Assembly (NCBI GenBank): GCA_963808165.1
Contig: CAWEET010000021.1
Span: forward strand, 504,863 to 568,862
DNA: 64,000 bases
DNA from: Thiosocius sp963808165
GTDB lineage: Bacteria; Pseudomonadota; Gammaproteobacteria; Chromatiales; Chromatiaceae
Direction of reading: 5' to 3'
Positions 1-8,928 of the stretch are shown one piece after another (position 1 is the first letter of the stretch; every line of letters starts with the position of its first letter). Under the pieces are notes generated by a model, which saw only the letters and a program-made list of their open reading frames with translations, did no database searches and was not told where the DNA came from. The translations under genes and the position numbers were made by a program.

Positions 1-319
1 CGCGCGCCCCCTCCGGCAGACCGGCCCGCTCGACCCGTACACCGCGCTCAGTGCACCATCCAACGATACCGGCGAGATAGGCGACCAGCCCCGAGTCCCA
101 GGCGGTCAGCGCGCCGCTGTCGAAGGCCACCGCCTGTAGCCCGGCGATGTCTGCCAGACGCTGCTGCATGTCCCCGCTCAGTGGCAGCGGGCCGTCGATA
201 CACCAGCCGCCGGAAAACTGTAGCGTCACCTCGGCGTTGCTGCCGACAGACAGCTCGACCCCTGCCGGGTCGAGCGCCTGCGGATTCGGTTCCGGCGCCT
301 CACTCATGGTCGTGTCCAT
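1..319 (-). CDS. Mla-type ABC transporter permease, N-terminal STAS-like domain (partial)
   Basis: This reading frame runs off the left edge, so only about the first 106 residues are seen. The visible part reads as a STAS-like domain: a beta strand followed by an acidic D-S-G-A-L-T-A-W-D-S-G stretch and a hydrophobic helix, ending just before where the membrane domain should begin. In this family a STAS-like domain precedes the MlaE-type permease that moves phospholipids between the outer and inner membranes. The permease assignment rests on that resemblance, because the membrane segments are outside the window. Two in-frame ATGs exist, at 319 and 307. The longer is given, but neither has a strong ribosome binding site. 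Confidence 0.55.
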   Translation of the reverse strand, partial: MDTTMSEAPEPNPQALDPAGVELSVGSNAEVTLQFSGGWCIDGPLPLSGDMQQRLADIAGLQAVAFDSGALTAWDSGLVAYLAGIVGWCTERGVRVERAGLPEGAR

Positions 320-773
320 GGATCATTGCGCCTTATGCCACGCACTCGATAAGCGGCAGTGGGTGATTTGAGTATCTTCAGAATGCTCCCCGATTAAGGA
401 AAGTCGCGTGATTGTTGCTCGGAGCCGTCCGGGCTCAAGCGGGTATCGGTTGCACGATTATCATAGATCGTAGCGAAAAGCGGTCGCATTTTCCTGCCGG
501 ATCATGCCAGTTCGATGCGCTTGGATACCGGGGAACAGGCTTCGAGGGAACCCCGGCGACCGAGACCCGTCGCCCCGGGGACCGAGCTGGGGGAGTCGGC
601 GCAGTCGAGGCAGCTGATCGAGGTCATCGGAGGCCTGTTCGAGCACCAGTCCTTCACTCGCGCACCTTGGTCCAGGGGACTTTCTGATCCCGCTGAAACG
701 ATTTTCGCTCCAGCCCGGCGCCCGAGCGGCTGCGAAATCCACCAGCATCCGTGATGCCGGTGACGGATGCGCG
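320..773. other. Intergenic stretch without a recognisable gene
   Basis: About 450 bases between the partial permease gene and the GGDEF/EAL gene, both on the minus strand. Frames here are short and look like nothing recognisable. The only feature worth noting is a minus-strand TATGATAAT at 457-465, a plausible -10 element for the permease gene about 140 bases downstream. I could not place a matching -35. Confidence 0.4.
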
Positions 774-2726
774 CTAGCGGGAAACGTATGCCTCGGAAGG
801 GCTGGTCAGTTGCAGCAGCAGGTTGTCGAAAGGTTCGGGTCGGCCGAACAGGTAGCCCTGGAAGCGGTGACAGCCCTTGGATCGCAGAAATGCCAGGGCG
901 CCCCGGGTTTCGACTCCCTCGGCGATCGCCTCCAGACCCAGATGGTGCGACATGACAATGATGGTCTCGACGATGACCGCGTCGTTCGGGTCGCTTTCTA
1001 TGTCGCGCACGAAAGACTGGTCGATCTTGATCGCATCCAACGGCAGGCGCTTGAGATAGGCCAGCGATGAGTGCCCGGTACCGAAATCGTCCATCGAGAA
1101 ACTGACGCCGAGTGTCTTGAGGTTCCGCATACGCTGCACCGTCTGCTCGATGTCGTCTATGACCAGGCTTTCGGTGATCTCGAGTGTCAGCATTTCCGGT
1201 GGGGCACCTGTTTGCGCGAGGATGGAGCGCACCCGTTCGACAAAGCCGGCCTCGCGGAACTGTTTGGGGCTGATGTTCACCGAGACGTGCAGTTCGCTGT
1301 CCCTGCAGAGGTAAGCGAGCTGCTCGCAGGCGCGCGTCAGCACCCAGTCGCCGAGTTGATAGATCAGCCCGGTCTCCTCGGCAATGCTGATGAAATCGGC
1401 CGGGGAAACCAGGCCGCGCGTTGGATGGTTCCAGCGGACCAATGCCTCGGCACCGACGATCCGGCCGCACTCCAGCACCTGCGGCTGGTAGTAGAGTTCG
1501 AGTTCGCCGCCGCCGATGGCGCGCCGCAGGTCGCGTTCGATCTCCAGGCGGCGGTCGACCGCCGCCTGCATGCTCGGCAGGAACATCTGGACGTTGTCAC
1601 GGCCGAGTTCCTTGGCGCTGTACATGGCCACATCCGCCTGTTGCAGCAGGTCCTCCGGGTCTTCGTGCTCCATCGGGAACAACGCGATACCGATGCTGGC
1701 CGACAGATGCAGCTTGTGATGGTCGACGATGAAGGCTTCGCGGAACAGTTCGCGCAGCTCCAGTGCAAGGTATTCGGTGTTCGCCGCGGCCAGGTCCGGA
1801 GAATCGCCGACCTCGGGTACCATTACTACGAATTCGTCGCCACCCATACGCGATGCGATGTCCTCCTGGCGCAGCCGCTGCCGTATCCGCGTGGCGACTG
1901 TCTGCAGCACGCTGTCGCCGACGCGATGTCCGAGCGCGTCGTTGATCTTCTTGAAGTGGTCGAGGTCGAGGAACAGTACTGCGCCCATGTGCCCGTGACG
2001 CTTCGACCGCGACATTTCCTGCGCCAGCCGTTCGAGCAGCAGACGCCGGTTCGGCAGATCGGTCAACTCATCGTAAAGCGCCTGGTAGCGGATGGTCTCC
2101 TGGGCCTGGCGCCGTTCGTTGCGCGTCTGCAGCGTCTCCATGATCATCTGGTTCAGGCGTTTCGACGAGCCCATTAACATCAGCGTGAACAGCGCGGTCA
2201 TTACCGCCATGGTGCTGCTGATGGCGTTTCCGGCGGTGGCGAAGGACCAGATCAGCGGCGCCAGGCTCAACAGCAGGAATGCGACGCAAAACCCATAGAT
2301 CGCGGATAGCGTAGTCACCGCACCGGCGCCCATGCCGGCAATGACGAAGGCGAGCAGCAACTGGTGCAGCATGCTGTCGTGGGGAAACAGAAAGACGCTG
2401 GCGGCCCCCCACAACACCCCCGACGACACGACGCCGAGCGCGAGTGCGATCCGCCAGCGCTGGTCCGTCCGGGATGTGTCGGATGCCGCGTTGAACTGCC
2501 TCAGGATCACCCAGCGATACAGTGAAATCGCATAGGTCGCGGATAGCCAGCTCAGGTTGATGTGGTGGGGAACGATGTCCCAGAACAGGATGCTCAGAAT
2601 GCTGCTGTTGATCAGAATGGCAGCCAGGGACAGCGGCACCGCGGAATAGATCATCCGAGCCTGTTCGAGCCTGATGTTTATGCCGTCGTCAGTGTCCCTT
2701 GATCGCTCGTCCGGCGGCGCATTCAT
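774..2726 (-). CDS. Membrane-anchored GGDEF-EAL cyclic-di-GMP signalling protein
   Basis: 650 residues. The N-terminal 185 residues carry about six hydrophobic helices (near 27-50, 58-76, 93-113, 118-138, 143-163, 168-186), forming a membrane sensory domain of no family I can name. A GGDEF domain follows, with an intact GGDEF signature at 295-299 after a DLDHFKKINDALGH metal and substrate motif. An EAL domain comes next, with E-A-L at 427-429 and the downstream metal-binding motifs NISPKQF, EITES, DDFGTG and EGVE all present. Both synthase and phosphodiesterase halves therefore look catalytically competent. Which activity dominates cannot be told from sequence. It stands alone, followed by a 49-base gap to yciK. 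Confidence 0.93.
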   Translation of the reverse strand: MNAPPDERSRDTDDGINIRLEQARMIYSAVPLSLAAILINSSILSILFWDIVPHHINLSWLSATYAISLYRWVILRQFNAASDTSRTDQRWRIALALGVVSSGVLWGAASVFLFPHDSMLHQLLLAFVIAGMGAGAVTTLSAIYGFCVAFLLLSLAPLIWSFATAGNAISSTMAVMTALFTLMLMGSSKRLNQMIMETLQTRNERRQAQETIRYQALYDELTDLPNRRLLLERLAQEMSRSKRHGHMGAVLFLDLDHFKKINDALGHRVGDSVLQTVATRIRQRLRQEDIASRMGGDEFVVMVPEVGDSPDLAAANTEYLALELRELFREAFIVDHHKLHLSASIGIALFPMEHEDPEDLLQQADVAMYSAKELGRDNVQMFLPSMQAAVDRRLEIERDLRRAIGGGELELYYQPQVLECGRIVGAEALVRWNHPTRGLVSPADFISIAEETGLIYQLGDWVLTRACEQLAYLCRDSELHVSVNISPKQFREAGFVERVRSILAQTGAPPEMLTLEITESLVIDDIEQTVQRMRNLKTLGVSFSMDDFGTGHSSLAYLKRLPLDAIKIDQSFVRDIESDPNDAVIVETIIVMSHHLGLEAIAEGVETRGALAFLRSKGCHRFQGYLFGRPEPFDNLLLQLTSPSEAYVSR

Positions 2727-2775
2727 GCCGGGGATAGCGGCGGACGGCCATTCGACTTGAGATGCCTCGGCGGAA

Positions 2776-3519
2776 TTACTCTTCCCAGTTCAGGCGTTTA
2801 CCGGTAGTGCCGCGACTGTCCGGACCGATCGCCCAGAGGTACAGCGGCATCGGCGCGGCCGGGGATTTGAGCTTGGCCTGGTCCTCGCCGGGGAAGATGC
2901 GCCGGCGCAGGCTGGTGTTGGTCGGCCCGGGATCGATGCAGTTGACCCGGATGCTGCTGTTTTCCAGTTCCGCCGCCAGCGTCTGGGTGAGGCCCTCGAT
3001 GGCGAATTTCGAGACGCCATAGGCGCCCCAGAATGCCTTCCCCCGGTGGCCCGCCTCGTCGGCGGTAAAGATCACGCTCGCGTCGTCCGAGCGCTCCAGC
3101 AGCGGCAGGCAGGCCTGGGTCATCAGGAACGGTGCGGTGAGGTTGACCTGCATTACCCTGACCCAGTCATCGGCGTCGTAGTCCTTGATTCGGCTCAGAT
3201 AGGGCAGGGTGGCGGCATTGTGCAGAATCCCGTCGAGTTGACCGAAGTTGACATCGATCACATGCGCCAGTTCTTCATAATCGTGTGGCGATGCGCCCTC
3301 TAGATGCATCGGGTAGATCGCCGGCTCGGGGCCGCCGGCCGCCTCGATCTCGTCGTACAGGGACTCCAGTTTGGCCACTGTCTTGCCCAGCAGCACGACG
3401 GTTGCACCATGTGCTGCATAGGCGAGGGCGGCGGCCCGGCCGATGCCGTCACCGGCGCCGGTCACGAGCACGACGCGGTCTTCTAGGATGTCGTCGGCAG
3501 GGCGGTAGTCTTGTTGCAT
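2776..3519 (-). CDS. yciK: YciK-like short-chain dehydrogenase/reductase
   Basis: 247 residues, a classical SDR. It has the NAD(P)-binding TGAGDGIG motif near residue 20, an HNAA motif near 95, and the YxxxK catalytic pair (GAYGVSK) near 165. The C-terminal G-P-D-S-R-G-T-T-G-K ending is characteristic of YciK. The natural substrate of YciK is not established. It closes the minus-strand cluster ubiG - HAD phosphatase - squalene/phytoene-synthase-like gene - yciK. The same order, apart from the synthase-like gene, is known downstream of mtaD in Pseudomonas. Confidence 0.9.
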   Translation of the reverse strand: MQQDYRPADDILEDRVVLVTGAGDGIGRAAALAYAAHGATVVLLGKTVAKLESLYDEIEAAGGPEPAIYPMHLEGASPHDYEELAHVIDVNFGQLDGILHNAATLPYLSRIKDYDADDWVRVMQVNLTAPFLMTQACLPLLERSDDASVIFTADEAGHRGKAFWGAYGVSKFAIEGLTQTLAAELENSSIRVNCIDPGPTNTSLRRRIFPGEDQAKLKSPAAPMPLYLWAIGPDSRGTTGKRLNWEE

Positions 3520-3538
3520 GGCAATCTCTTCGAAACGT

Positions 3539-4321
3539 TCAGCGGCAGCGCCAGGCGGTCCACAGGTGGGCGACTGGTGCCCGGTCCAACAGGGTGTCCG
3601 CGACAGGATAACCCCTGTGGCGCATCTTTTCGTGCAATGCGCCGGCCAGCGCGGTCAGTTTGCGGGCGAGATCGGGCAGTCCCGGTTCGCCGGCGACAGG
3701 GTCGACAGCAAACTGGTCAAACAGGGGCTCGAAACGCTCGCTGCGTTGCTGCATGCTCATTCGGGCGACGGCCGCCGGACTCAAGGTTGCCGGGACGCGG
3801 TGCGGCGCCCGGCCGAGGTTGCGCACGCGCTCCACTGCTGCACAGTAGGCGCCGGCGTCGGTGCACAGCGCCAGATCGTGCGACCCTGGGCGCTCGCGTG
3901 CCGCCAGGACCAGGAAGAAGCCGCCGAAGCTGCGCCGACAGGCCGTGGCGAACGCCACATCGTCCCCGGGATGCGGTTCGGCCAACCCGGCTTCCGCGGC
4001 GTCGATGAGCGACTGCATGGCATGCAGCATGCGCTCCCCGGGCGTACACGCCTGCAGCGCGACCGCGAGCGGGTGTCTGGCCTGACCCTGCGCGGTCCTG
4101 GCCAGCTCGCTGCGCCACCAGTCGAGCTTGAGGCGGGCAACGCCGGGGTCCAGCGGTTGGTCGACGATTGTCTGAATCACCTCGTACCAGGCGATCAGCC
4201 GCGCGTTGCACTCGCGTTGCGCGAGCGGCGAAAAACGCACCGCATAGTAGCTCGGTGAGCCGACCGGCGTGGCCCGGTTGGGGAACTGCCACTCCGAAAT
4301 CTCAGACGTGCCCGTCGTCAT
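3539..4321 (-). CDS. Squalene/phytoene-synthase-fold protein, probably non-catalytic
   Basis: 260 residues with the all-helical prenyl-synthase fold of the squalene/phytoene synthase family. The family hallmark W-Y-E-V near residue 45 and K-L-D-W-W-R-S-E-L near 64-72 are visible. The aspartate-rich DxxxD motifs that bind diphosphate in true synthases are degenerate: the second site reads V-R-N-L-G-R-A-P. This resembles the NDUFAF6-type members, which act in respiratory complex assembly rather than isoprenoid synthesis. That role is inference. Its start overlaps the end of the HAD phosphatase gene by 20 bases, so it is translated from the ubiG transcript. Confidence 0.75.
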   Translation of the reverse strand: MTTGTSEISEWQFPNRATPVGSPSYYAVRFSPLAQRECNARLIAWYEVIQTIVDQPLDPGVARLKLDWWRSELARTAQGQARHPLAVALQACTPGERMLHAMQSLIDAAEAGLAEPHPGDDVAFATACRRSFGGFFLVLAARERPGSHDLALCTDAGAYCAAVERVRNLGRAPHRVPATLSPAAVARMSMQQRSERFEPLFDQFAVDPVAGEPGLPDLARKLTALAGALHEKMRHRGYPVADTLLDRAPVAHLWTAWRCR

Positions 4322-4985
4322 CTTGCAGCAGGTCGAGCAGATGCAGGGGGTCCCGGATCGTCAAGTCGGCCTGCCAGGCGTCCGGGGGGTCTGTCGGGTG
4401 CAGGTAACCGTACAGTGCGCCGACCGTCGTACAACCGGCCGCCCTGCCCGCGAGCATATCCCGTCCGGCGTCCCCGACGTACCAGCTGCGTTTCGGGTCC
4501 CGGCCGAGCAGCTCGCAGGCATACAGTATCGGCTCCGGATGGGGTTTGCGCCTGGCGCAGGTATCACCGCTCACGACGCAAGCGGCGCGCGTGTCCAGAC
4601 GCATCGCGGACATCAGCGGGTCGGTGAGCCAAGCCGGTTTGTTGGTGACGATACCCCATGGCACCTCGAGCGACTCGAGGCCGGAGAGCACCTCCGACAT
4701 GCCGGCGAACAGGCCGGTCTCGCGACACAGGTTCTGTGCATAGACGTTCAGCAGAAACTGTCGGCGTTCCTCGAAACCGGCTGCCTCGGGCTCGATGCCG
4801 AAGCCCAGCCTGATCAATGCGACGCCGCCGTGCGACACGACCGGACGGATCCGCTCGTAGGGCAGCGGCGCAAGCCGAAAGTGTTCCAGCGTCCGATTCA
4901 GCGCAAAGGCGAGGTCGGGAGCGGTGTCGGCCAGTGTGCCGTCCAGGTCGAACAGTACCGCGTCCGGCAGGGCAGCAAGGCTCAT
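4302..4985 (-). CDS. HAD-family phosphatase (Gph / MupP type)
   Basis: 227 residues. The N-terminal DLDGTLADT holds the HAD nucleophile and acid-base aspartates. T-N-K-P-A-W near 114-119 is motif II, and K-P-H-P followed by V-G-D-A-G-R-D are motifs III and IV. Phosphoglycolate phosphatase (Gph) and N-acetylmuramate-6-phosphate phosphatase (MupP) belong to the same branch. The position between ubiG and yciK is where Pseudomonas carries mupP, so peptidoglycan-sugar recycling is at least as likely as phosphoglycolate salvage. The ATG overlaps the ubiG stop in an ATGA quartet, which fixes the start and implies translational coupling. Confidence 0.9.
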   Translation of the reverse strand: MSLAALPDAVLFDLDGTLADTAPDLAFALNRTLEHFRLAPLPYERIRPVVSHGGVALIRLGFGIEPEAAGFEERRQFLLNVYAQNLCRETGLFAGMSEVLSGLESLEVPWGIVTNKPAWLTDPLMSAMRLDTRAACVVSGDTCARRKPHPEPILYACELLGRDPKRSWYVGDAGRDMLAGRAAGCTTVGALYGYLHPTDPPDAWQADLTIRDPLHLLDLLQDDDGHV

Positions 4986-5692
4986 CCTGCGCGCAGCGTG
5001 GCGATCATATAATTGACGTCGACGTCGCGCGGGTCGAGTCGGTAGATCCCGTTCAGCGGGTTGTAGGTCAGGCCGGTGATGTCCCGGGTCTGCAGACCGG
5101 CGGCGCGTGTCCAGCGCGCCAGTTCCGACGGCCGGATGAACTTGGCATAGTCGTGGGTGCCCTTGGGCAGCATGCGCAGCAGATACTCCGCGCCTATGAT
5201 CGCGAACAAATAGGATTTCGGGTTGCGGTTGATGGTGGAGAAAAACACCTGGCCTCCCGGTTTGACCAATTGTGCACAGGCGCGGACCACCGATGCCGGG
5301 TCGGGCACGTGCTCGAGCATCTCCATGCAGGTCACCACGTCGAACTGCCCGGCTCGCTCGGCGGCCAGTTCCTCGGCCGCAATCTGTCGGTAGTCGACCT
5401 GCTGGCCGGTTTCCAGCAGATGCAGTCGGGCAACCTCGAGCGGGGCCAGCCCCATGTCGATCCCGGTGACGATCGCGCCTCGCGCCGCCATGGATTCCGC
5501 CAGGATGCCGCCGCCGCAACCGACGTCCAATACGGTCTTGCCGTCCAGTCCGACGCGCGCATCGATGTAGTCGAGACGCAGCGGGTTGATTTCGTGCAGC
5601 GGTTTGAACTCGCTGTGCGGGTCCCACCAGCGCGATGCGAGTTCTTCGAACTTGCTCACCTCGGCATAGTCGACATTCACGGCTGCACTCAT
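4982..5692 (-). CDS. ubiG: Ubiquinone biosynthesis O-methyltransferase UbiG
   Basis: 236 residues. It opens with the family-typical sequence W-W-D-P-H-S-E-F-K-P-L-H, followed by a class I SAM-binding motif V-L-D-V-G-C-G-G-G and the post-motif D-V-V-T-C-M-E-M-L-E-H-V. UbiG performs both O-methylations of the ubiquinone ring. It is the first gene of a four-gene minus-strand operon. The likely promoter is in the 75 bases separating it from mtaD. Confidence 0.97.
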   Translation of the reverse strand: MSAAVNVDYAEVSKFEELASRWWDPHSEFKPLHEINPLRLDYIDARVGLDGKTVLDVGCGGGILAESMAARGAIVTGIDMGLAPLEVARLHLLETGQQVDYRQIAAEELAAERAGQFDVVTCMEMLEHVPDPASVVRACAQLVKPGGQVFFSTINRNPKSYLFAIIGAEYLLRMLPKGTHDYAKFIRPSELARWTRAAGLQTRDITGLTYNPLNGIYRLDPRDVDVNYMIATLRAG

Positions 5693-5767
5693 TTCACGGC
5701 ACTCGCTGGTCTGTTTGGCGGCGATTATACGGCGCAGGATTCGGTACGTAACCCAAAGCGCGGTTGC

Positions 5768-7084
5768 TTACGTGGTTTTTGCCGCGATCCGTTCACGCCA
5801 GGCGGCCGCCCGGCCCAGCACCTGCGGCAGATCGATCGTGGTCAGCTCGCGATTGTTCAACAGCCGTCTGCCGGCTACCCAGACGTGGCGGACCTGCTCG
5901 CGTCCGGCGGCGTAGACGAGTTGCGACACCGGATTGAAAACCGGCTGGGTCTCGGGTTGGGAGAGGTCGACGGCCACGATGTCGGCGGATTTGCCGGTGG
6001 TCAGCGAGCCGCTGCTGGCCTCGATACCCAACGCCTTGGCGCCGTTGATCGTCGCCATGCGCAGCGCCCTATCGGCCGGCAGCGCGCAGGCGTTGCCGCT
6101 GTGTCCCTTGGCCTGAAGCGCGGCCGTCTGCAGTTCGCCCAGCATGTCCAGGTCGTTGTTGCTGGCAGCCCCGTCGGTGCCGAGGGCGACATTGATCCCG
6201 GCGTCCAGCAGGCGCGCCGCAGGGCAGTGCCCGGAGGCGAGTTTCAGATTGGATTCGGGGCAGTGCACCACCTGGGCGCCGCTGTCTGCGAACAGGCCGA
6301 TCTCGTGCGCCTCGAGCTGGGTCATGTGCACTGCGATCAGCCCCGGATTGACCAGGTCGAGCCGATGCAGGCGTTCGATCGGGCGCTGTCCGGACTGCTC
6401 GATACCGCCGCGCACCTCGGCCAGCGTCTCGTGCAGATGCATGTGAATCGGGACGTCGAGTTCGTTGGCGAGCTTTGCCAGGCGGCGTAGCGGCGCCTCG
6501 CCCACGGAGTAGGGTGCATGCGGCGCGAAGGCCGTGCGTATCAACGGGTCGTTGCGGAACTGATCGTGCACCGCGACCCCCTTGTCGAAATACTCATCGG
6601 CATCGGCGGCCCATGCCGACGGAAAGTCGATCAGGATGAGGCCGACCGTGGCGCGCATGCCGATCTGCGCAGCCACACGCCCGGTGACGTCAGGGAAGAA
6701 ATACATGTCGTTGAAGCAGGTCGTCCCACTACGGATCATCTCGGCCATCGCCAGCCGGGAGCCGTCGGCGACGAACTCCTCGTGGGCCCAGCGCGCCTCG
6801 GCCGGCCAGATATGCTCGCTGAGCCAGTTCATCAGCGGCAGGTCGTCGGCCAGGCCGCGGAACAGGCTCATCGCGCTATGGGTGTGGGCATTGATCAGGC
6901 CAGGGATCAGGCAGTGACCGGGCAGGTGGACCGTCTCGCGTGCCTCGATCTGCCGTTGTGCCGTTTCGCGCGGCGCGATGGCGCTGATCCTCCCCTCAGC
7001 GACAGCCACGCTATGTCGCTCGAGTACGACGGATGGTTCGACTGGTACCACCCAGTCGGCATGTATGACGAGATCTGCCTGCAC
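5768..7084 (-). CDS. mtaD: TRZ/ATZ-family amidohydrolase, methylthioadenosine/adenosylhomocysteine deaminase type
   Basis: 438 residues. Metal ligands of the amidohydrolase superfamily are visible: N-A-H-T-H-S, a histidine in M-H-L-H-E-T, H-C-P-E-S-N and L-G-T-D-G-A. The protein should deaminate 5'-methylthioadenosine to methylthioinosine, feeding methionine salvage. A longer frame reaches back to 7201, but it would cover the promoter region of divergent mtnA. The GTG at 7084 has an AAGG ribosome binding site five to six bases upstream and gives the usual family length, so I prefer it. mtnA, the other salvage gene here, is divergent 118 bases away. Confidence 0.9.
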   Translation of the reverse strand: MQADLVIHADWVVPVEPSVVLERHSVAVAEGRISAIAPRETAQRQIEARETVHLPGHCLIPGLINAHTHSAMSLFRGLADDLPLMNWLSEHIWPAEARWAHEEFVADGSRLAMAEMIRSGTTCFNDMYFFPDVTGRVAAQIGMRATVGLILIDFPSAWAADADEYFDKGVAVHDQFRNDPLIRTAFAPHAPYSVGEAPLRRLAKLANELDVPIHMHLHETLAEVRGGIEQSGQRPIERLHRLDLVNPGLIAVHMTQLEAHEIGLFADSGAQVVHCPESNLKLASGHCPAARLLDAGINVALGTDGAASNNDLDMLGELQTAALQAKGHSGNACALPADRALRMATINGAKALGIEASSGSLTTGKSADIVAVDLSQPETQPVFNPVSQLVYAAGREQVRHVWVAGRRLLNNRELTTIDLPQVLGRAAAWRERIAAKTT

Positions 7085-7202
7085 GATACCTTGCCGTTGA
7101 CTGCTCAAGAGGCCGTAAAATACCGCAATTCCGCGCCCCGGCCACGTTTCGCCGGAAGATAAAGCCGGTATGCCCGGCAACTGACAGACCCTGGGGGCCA
7201 AG

Positions 7203-8267
7203 ATGCAGGAAGTTGAACTCGATATCCCGGTGTCCGCCGATGTGGCGATCCTGTGGCGCGACGACCGGCTCTATCTGCTCGATCAGCGGGCACTGCCGCG
7301 GCGCGAGGTGTTCATCGAGTGCCCTGACGTACAGACCACCGCAGAGGCCATCCGCCGCATGGTGGTGCGCGGTGCCCCGGCGATCGGCATCACCGCGGCC
7401 TACGGTGTGGTGCTGGCGGTGCGTGAGCGCTATGCACATGCCCGGGGGCATTGGCGCGCGGCGGTCGAAAACGACCTGCAGATGCTTGCTGGGTCACGAC
7501 CGACCGCGGTAAACCTGTTCTGGGCCATCGCGCGCCTGCGTGAGCTGATCCGCGGCCTGGACGACACGGACCCGGTCGCGCGCGTGCTGGCCGAGGCGAT
7601 TGCGATCCATCGCAGCGACCGGGCGGACAATCAGCGCATGGGTGAGTTCGGCGCCGCTCTGATCGAGGGGCCGACCGCGGTGATTACGCACTGCAATACC
7701 GGGGGGCTCGCCACCGGCGGCTGGGGCACCGCGCTGGGCGTGATCCGCAGCGCCTACCGACAGGGCAGGATAGACAGGGTGTACGCCGATGAGACGCGGC
7801 CGTGGTTGCAGGGCGCAAGGCTGACCGCCTGGGAACTGGCGTGCGACGGCATACCGGTGCAGCTGATGGCCGACAGTGCCGCTGCCGCCCGTATGGCGGC
7901 GGGGGGCGTGAGTTGGGTGATCGTGGGATCCGACCGGATCGCCGCGAACGGCGATGTGGCCAACAAGATCGGTACCTACGGGCTTGCGGTCGCCGCCCGC
8001 CACCACGGGGTCCGCTTCATGGTCGCGGCGCCGACCTCGACGATCGATATGGAAACCCCCGACGGGGCGGCTATCCCGATCGAGGAACGCCCGGCCGACG
8101 AGGTGTTGCATTGTGCCGGGCAGCGCACCACGGCCGCTGGGGTCGGCGCCTGGAACCCGGTGTTCGACGTCACCCCGGCCACCCTGGTCGATGCGATCGT
8201 CACCGAGCGAGGCGTCATCAAACATCCGGACCGCGGGAAACTTGCGACGCACATGGGCCGGGGCTGA
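7203..8267 (+). CDS. mtnA: S-methyl-5-thioribose-1-phosphate isomerase
   Basis: 354 residues. It converts 5-methylthioribose-1-phosphate to methylthioribulose-1-phosphate in methionine salvage. The family signatures R-G-A-P-A-I-G, the active-site cysteine in T-H-C-N-T-G-G-L-A-T, and the catalytic aspartate in V-G-S-D-R-I-A-A-N-G-D are present. The protein is complete. It is divergent from mtaD, and the 118 bases between them should contain both promoters. Confidence 0.96.
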   Translation: MQEVELDIPVSADVAILWRDDRLYLLDQRALPRREVFIECPDVQTTAEAIRRMVVRGAPAIGITAAYGVVLAVRERYAHARGHWRAAVENDLQMLAGSRPTAVNLFWAIARLRELIRGLDDTDPVARVLAEAIAIHRSDRADNQRMGEFGAALIEGPTAVITHCNTGGLATGGWGTALGVIRSAYRQGRIDRVYADETRPWLQGARLTAWELACDGIPVQLMADSAAAARMAAGGVSWVIVGSDRIAANGDVANKIGTYGLAVAARHHGVRFMVAAPTSTIDMETPDGAAIPIEERPADEVLHCAGQRTTAAGVGAWNPVFDVTPATLVDAIVTERGVIKHPDRGKLATHMGRG

Positions 8268-8297
8268 TCTTCGCCAGACAGGAGCAGCGCCGGCCCA

Positions 8298-8445
8298 GAA
8301 TGGCACCTACCTGGGAGCGCAAGCGACACGTTGGCCTGTTGATTCCGATCATTTCTTGCGCAAAAACGCCGTGAATACGGCCCTGTAGGATCGACGGCCG
8401 CGTCCATGCCGCCGACGTTTTCGGCAGAAACGACCGCAATCAGCG
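8298..8445 (-). repeat. Dispersed about 150-bp intergenic repeat, copy C
   Basis: Read on the minus strand, this segment matches the tandem copies at 51964-52269 over its whole length with scattered substitutions. Shared blocks include CTACAGGG, GTATTCACGGCGTTTT, AAGAAATGATCGGAATCA and CAGGCCAAC. It begins 31 bases after the mtnA stop and ends exactly at the stop codon of the convergent response-regulator gene. The tandem copies also lie between two convergent genes, so the element favours transcript ends. Confidence 0.85.
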
Positions 8446-8859
8446 CTAGTCCCAGAGCGCCAGAATGGTGGCTATCGCACGGGTGAATTCGTCGAAGGAA
8501 TGGGGTTTGACGATATAGTCGTCTACGTCGTACTCGAACGCGGCGGCCCGGTCCTTGGGTTCGTTCGAAGATGTCAGGACGATGATGCGTTGATCTCTGA
8601 GCTCCGGGTCACTGCGCAATTCCCGCAGGAATTCGATCCCACTCATCTTGGGCAGATTGAGGTCCAGCAGGATCAGCGTGGGCGGTGGCGCGATCTTTTC
8701 GCATCCGTCCTTTCCGCGAAGCATGCTCAGCGCCTCCAGACCGGTCCGGGCGACGCGCAGGGGAATTTCGATTTCGTTCCTCTTCAGGGCGCGCTGGACA
8801 GTCATGATGTCCACCCTGTCGTCCTCGACCAGCAATATGGTGTCGTCGCTCTTCAACAT
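8446..8859 (-). CDS. Single-domain response regulator (Rcp1-like)
   Basis: 137 residues, a receiver domain only. Acidic pair V-E-D-D at 11-14, phosphoacceptor D66 in L-L-D-L-N-L-P, conserved threonine in L-T-S-S and lysine in I-V-K-P-H-S. The P-K-M-S-G-I-E-F-L context is typical of the Rcp1-type regulators paired with phytochrome-like or CHASE kinases. No output domain is present, so it must act by protein contact or as a phosphate shuttle. The CHASE kinase gene is 69 bases upstream on the same strand. Confidence 0.92.
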   Translation of the reverse strand: MLKSDDTILLVEDDRVDIMTVQRALKRNEIEIPLRVARTGLEALSMLRGKDGCEKIAPPPTLILLDLNLPKMSGIEFLRELRSDPELRDQRIIVLTSSNEPKDRAAAFEYDVDDYIVKPHSFDEFTRAIATILALWD

Positions 8860-8928
8860 GAGGGGGTATTCATGGGGGGGATCCGATTTGCAGTTTAATC
8901 AACAGTTTTGACCCGATTGCTCACCAGG

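Noticed and set aside
4817..6490. Long plus-strand open frame of 557 residues
   Set aside because: It lies antisense to ubiG and mtaD, both of which have full family motifs. The predicted protein is low-complexity Arg/Ala/Gly-rich shadow sequence.
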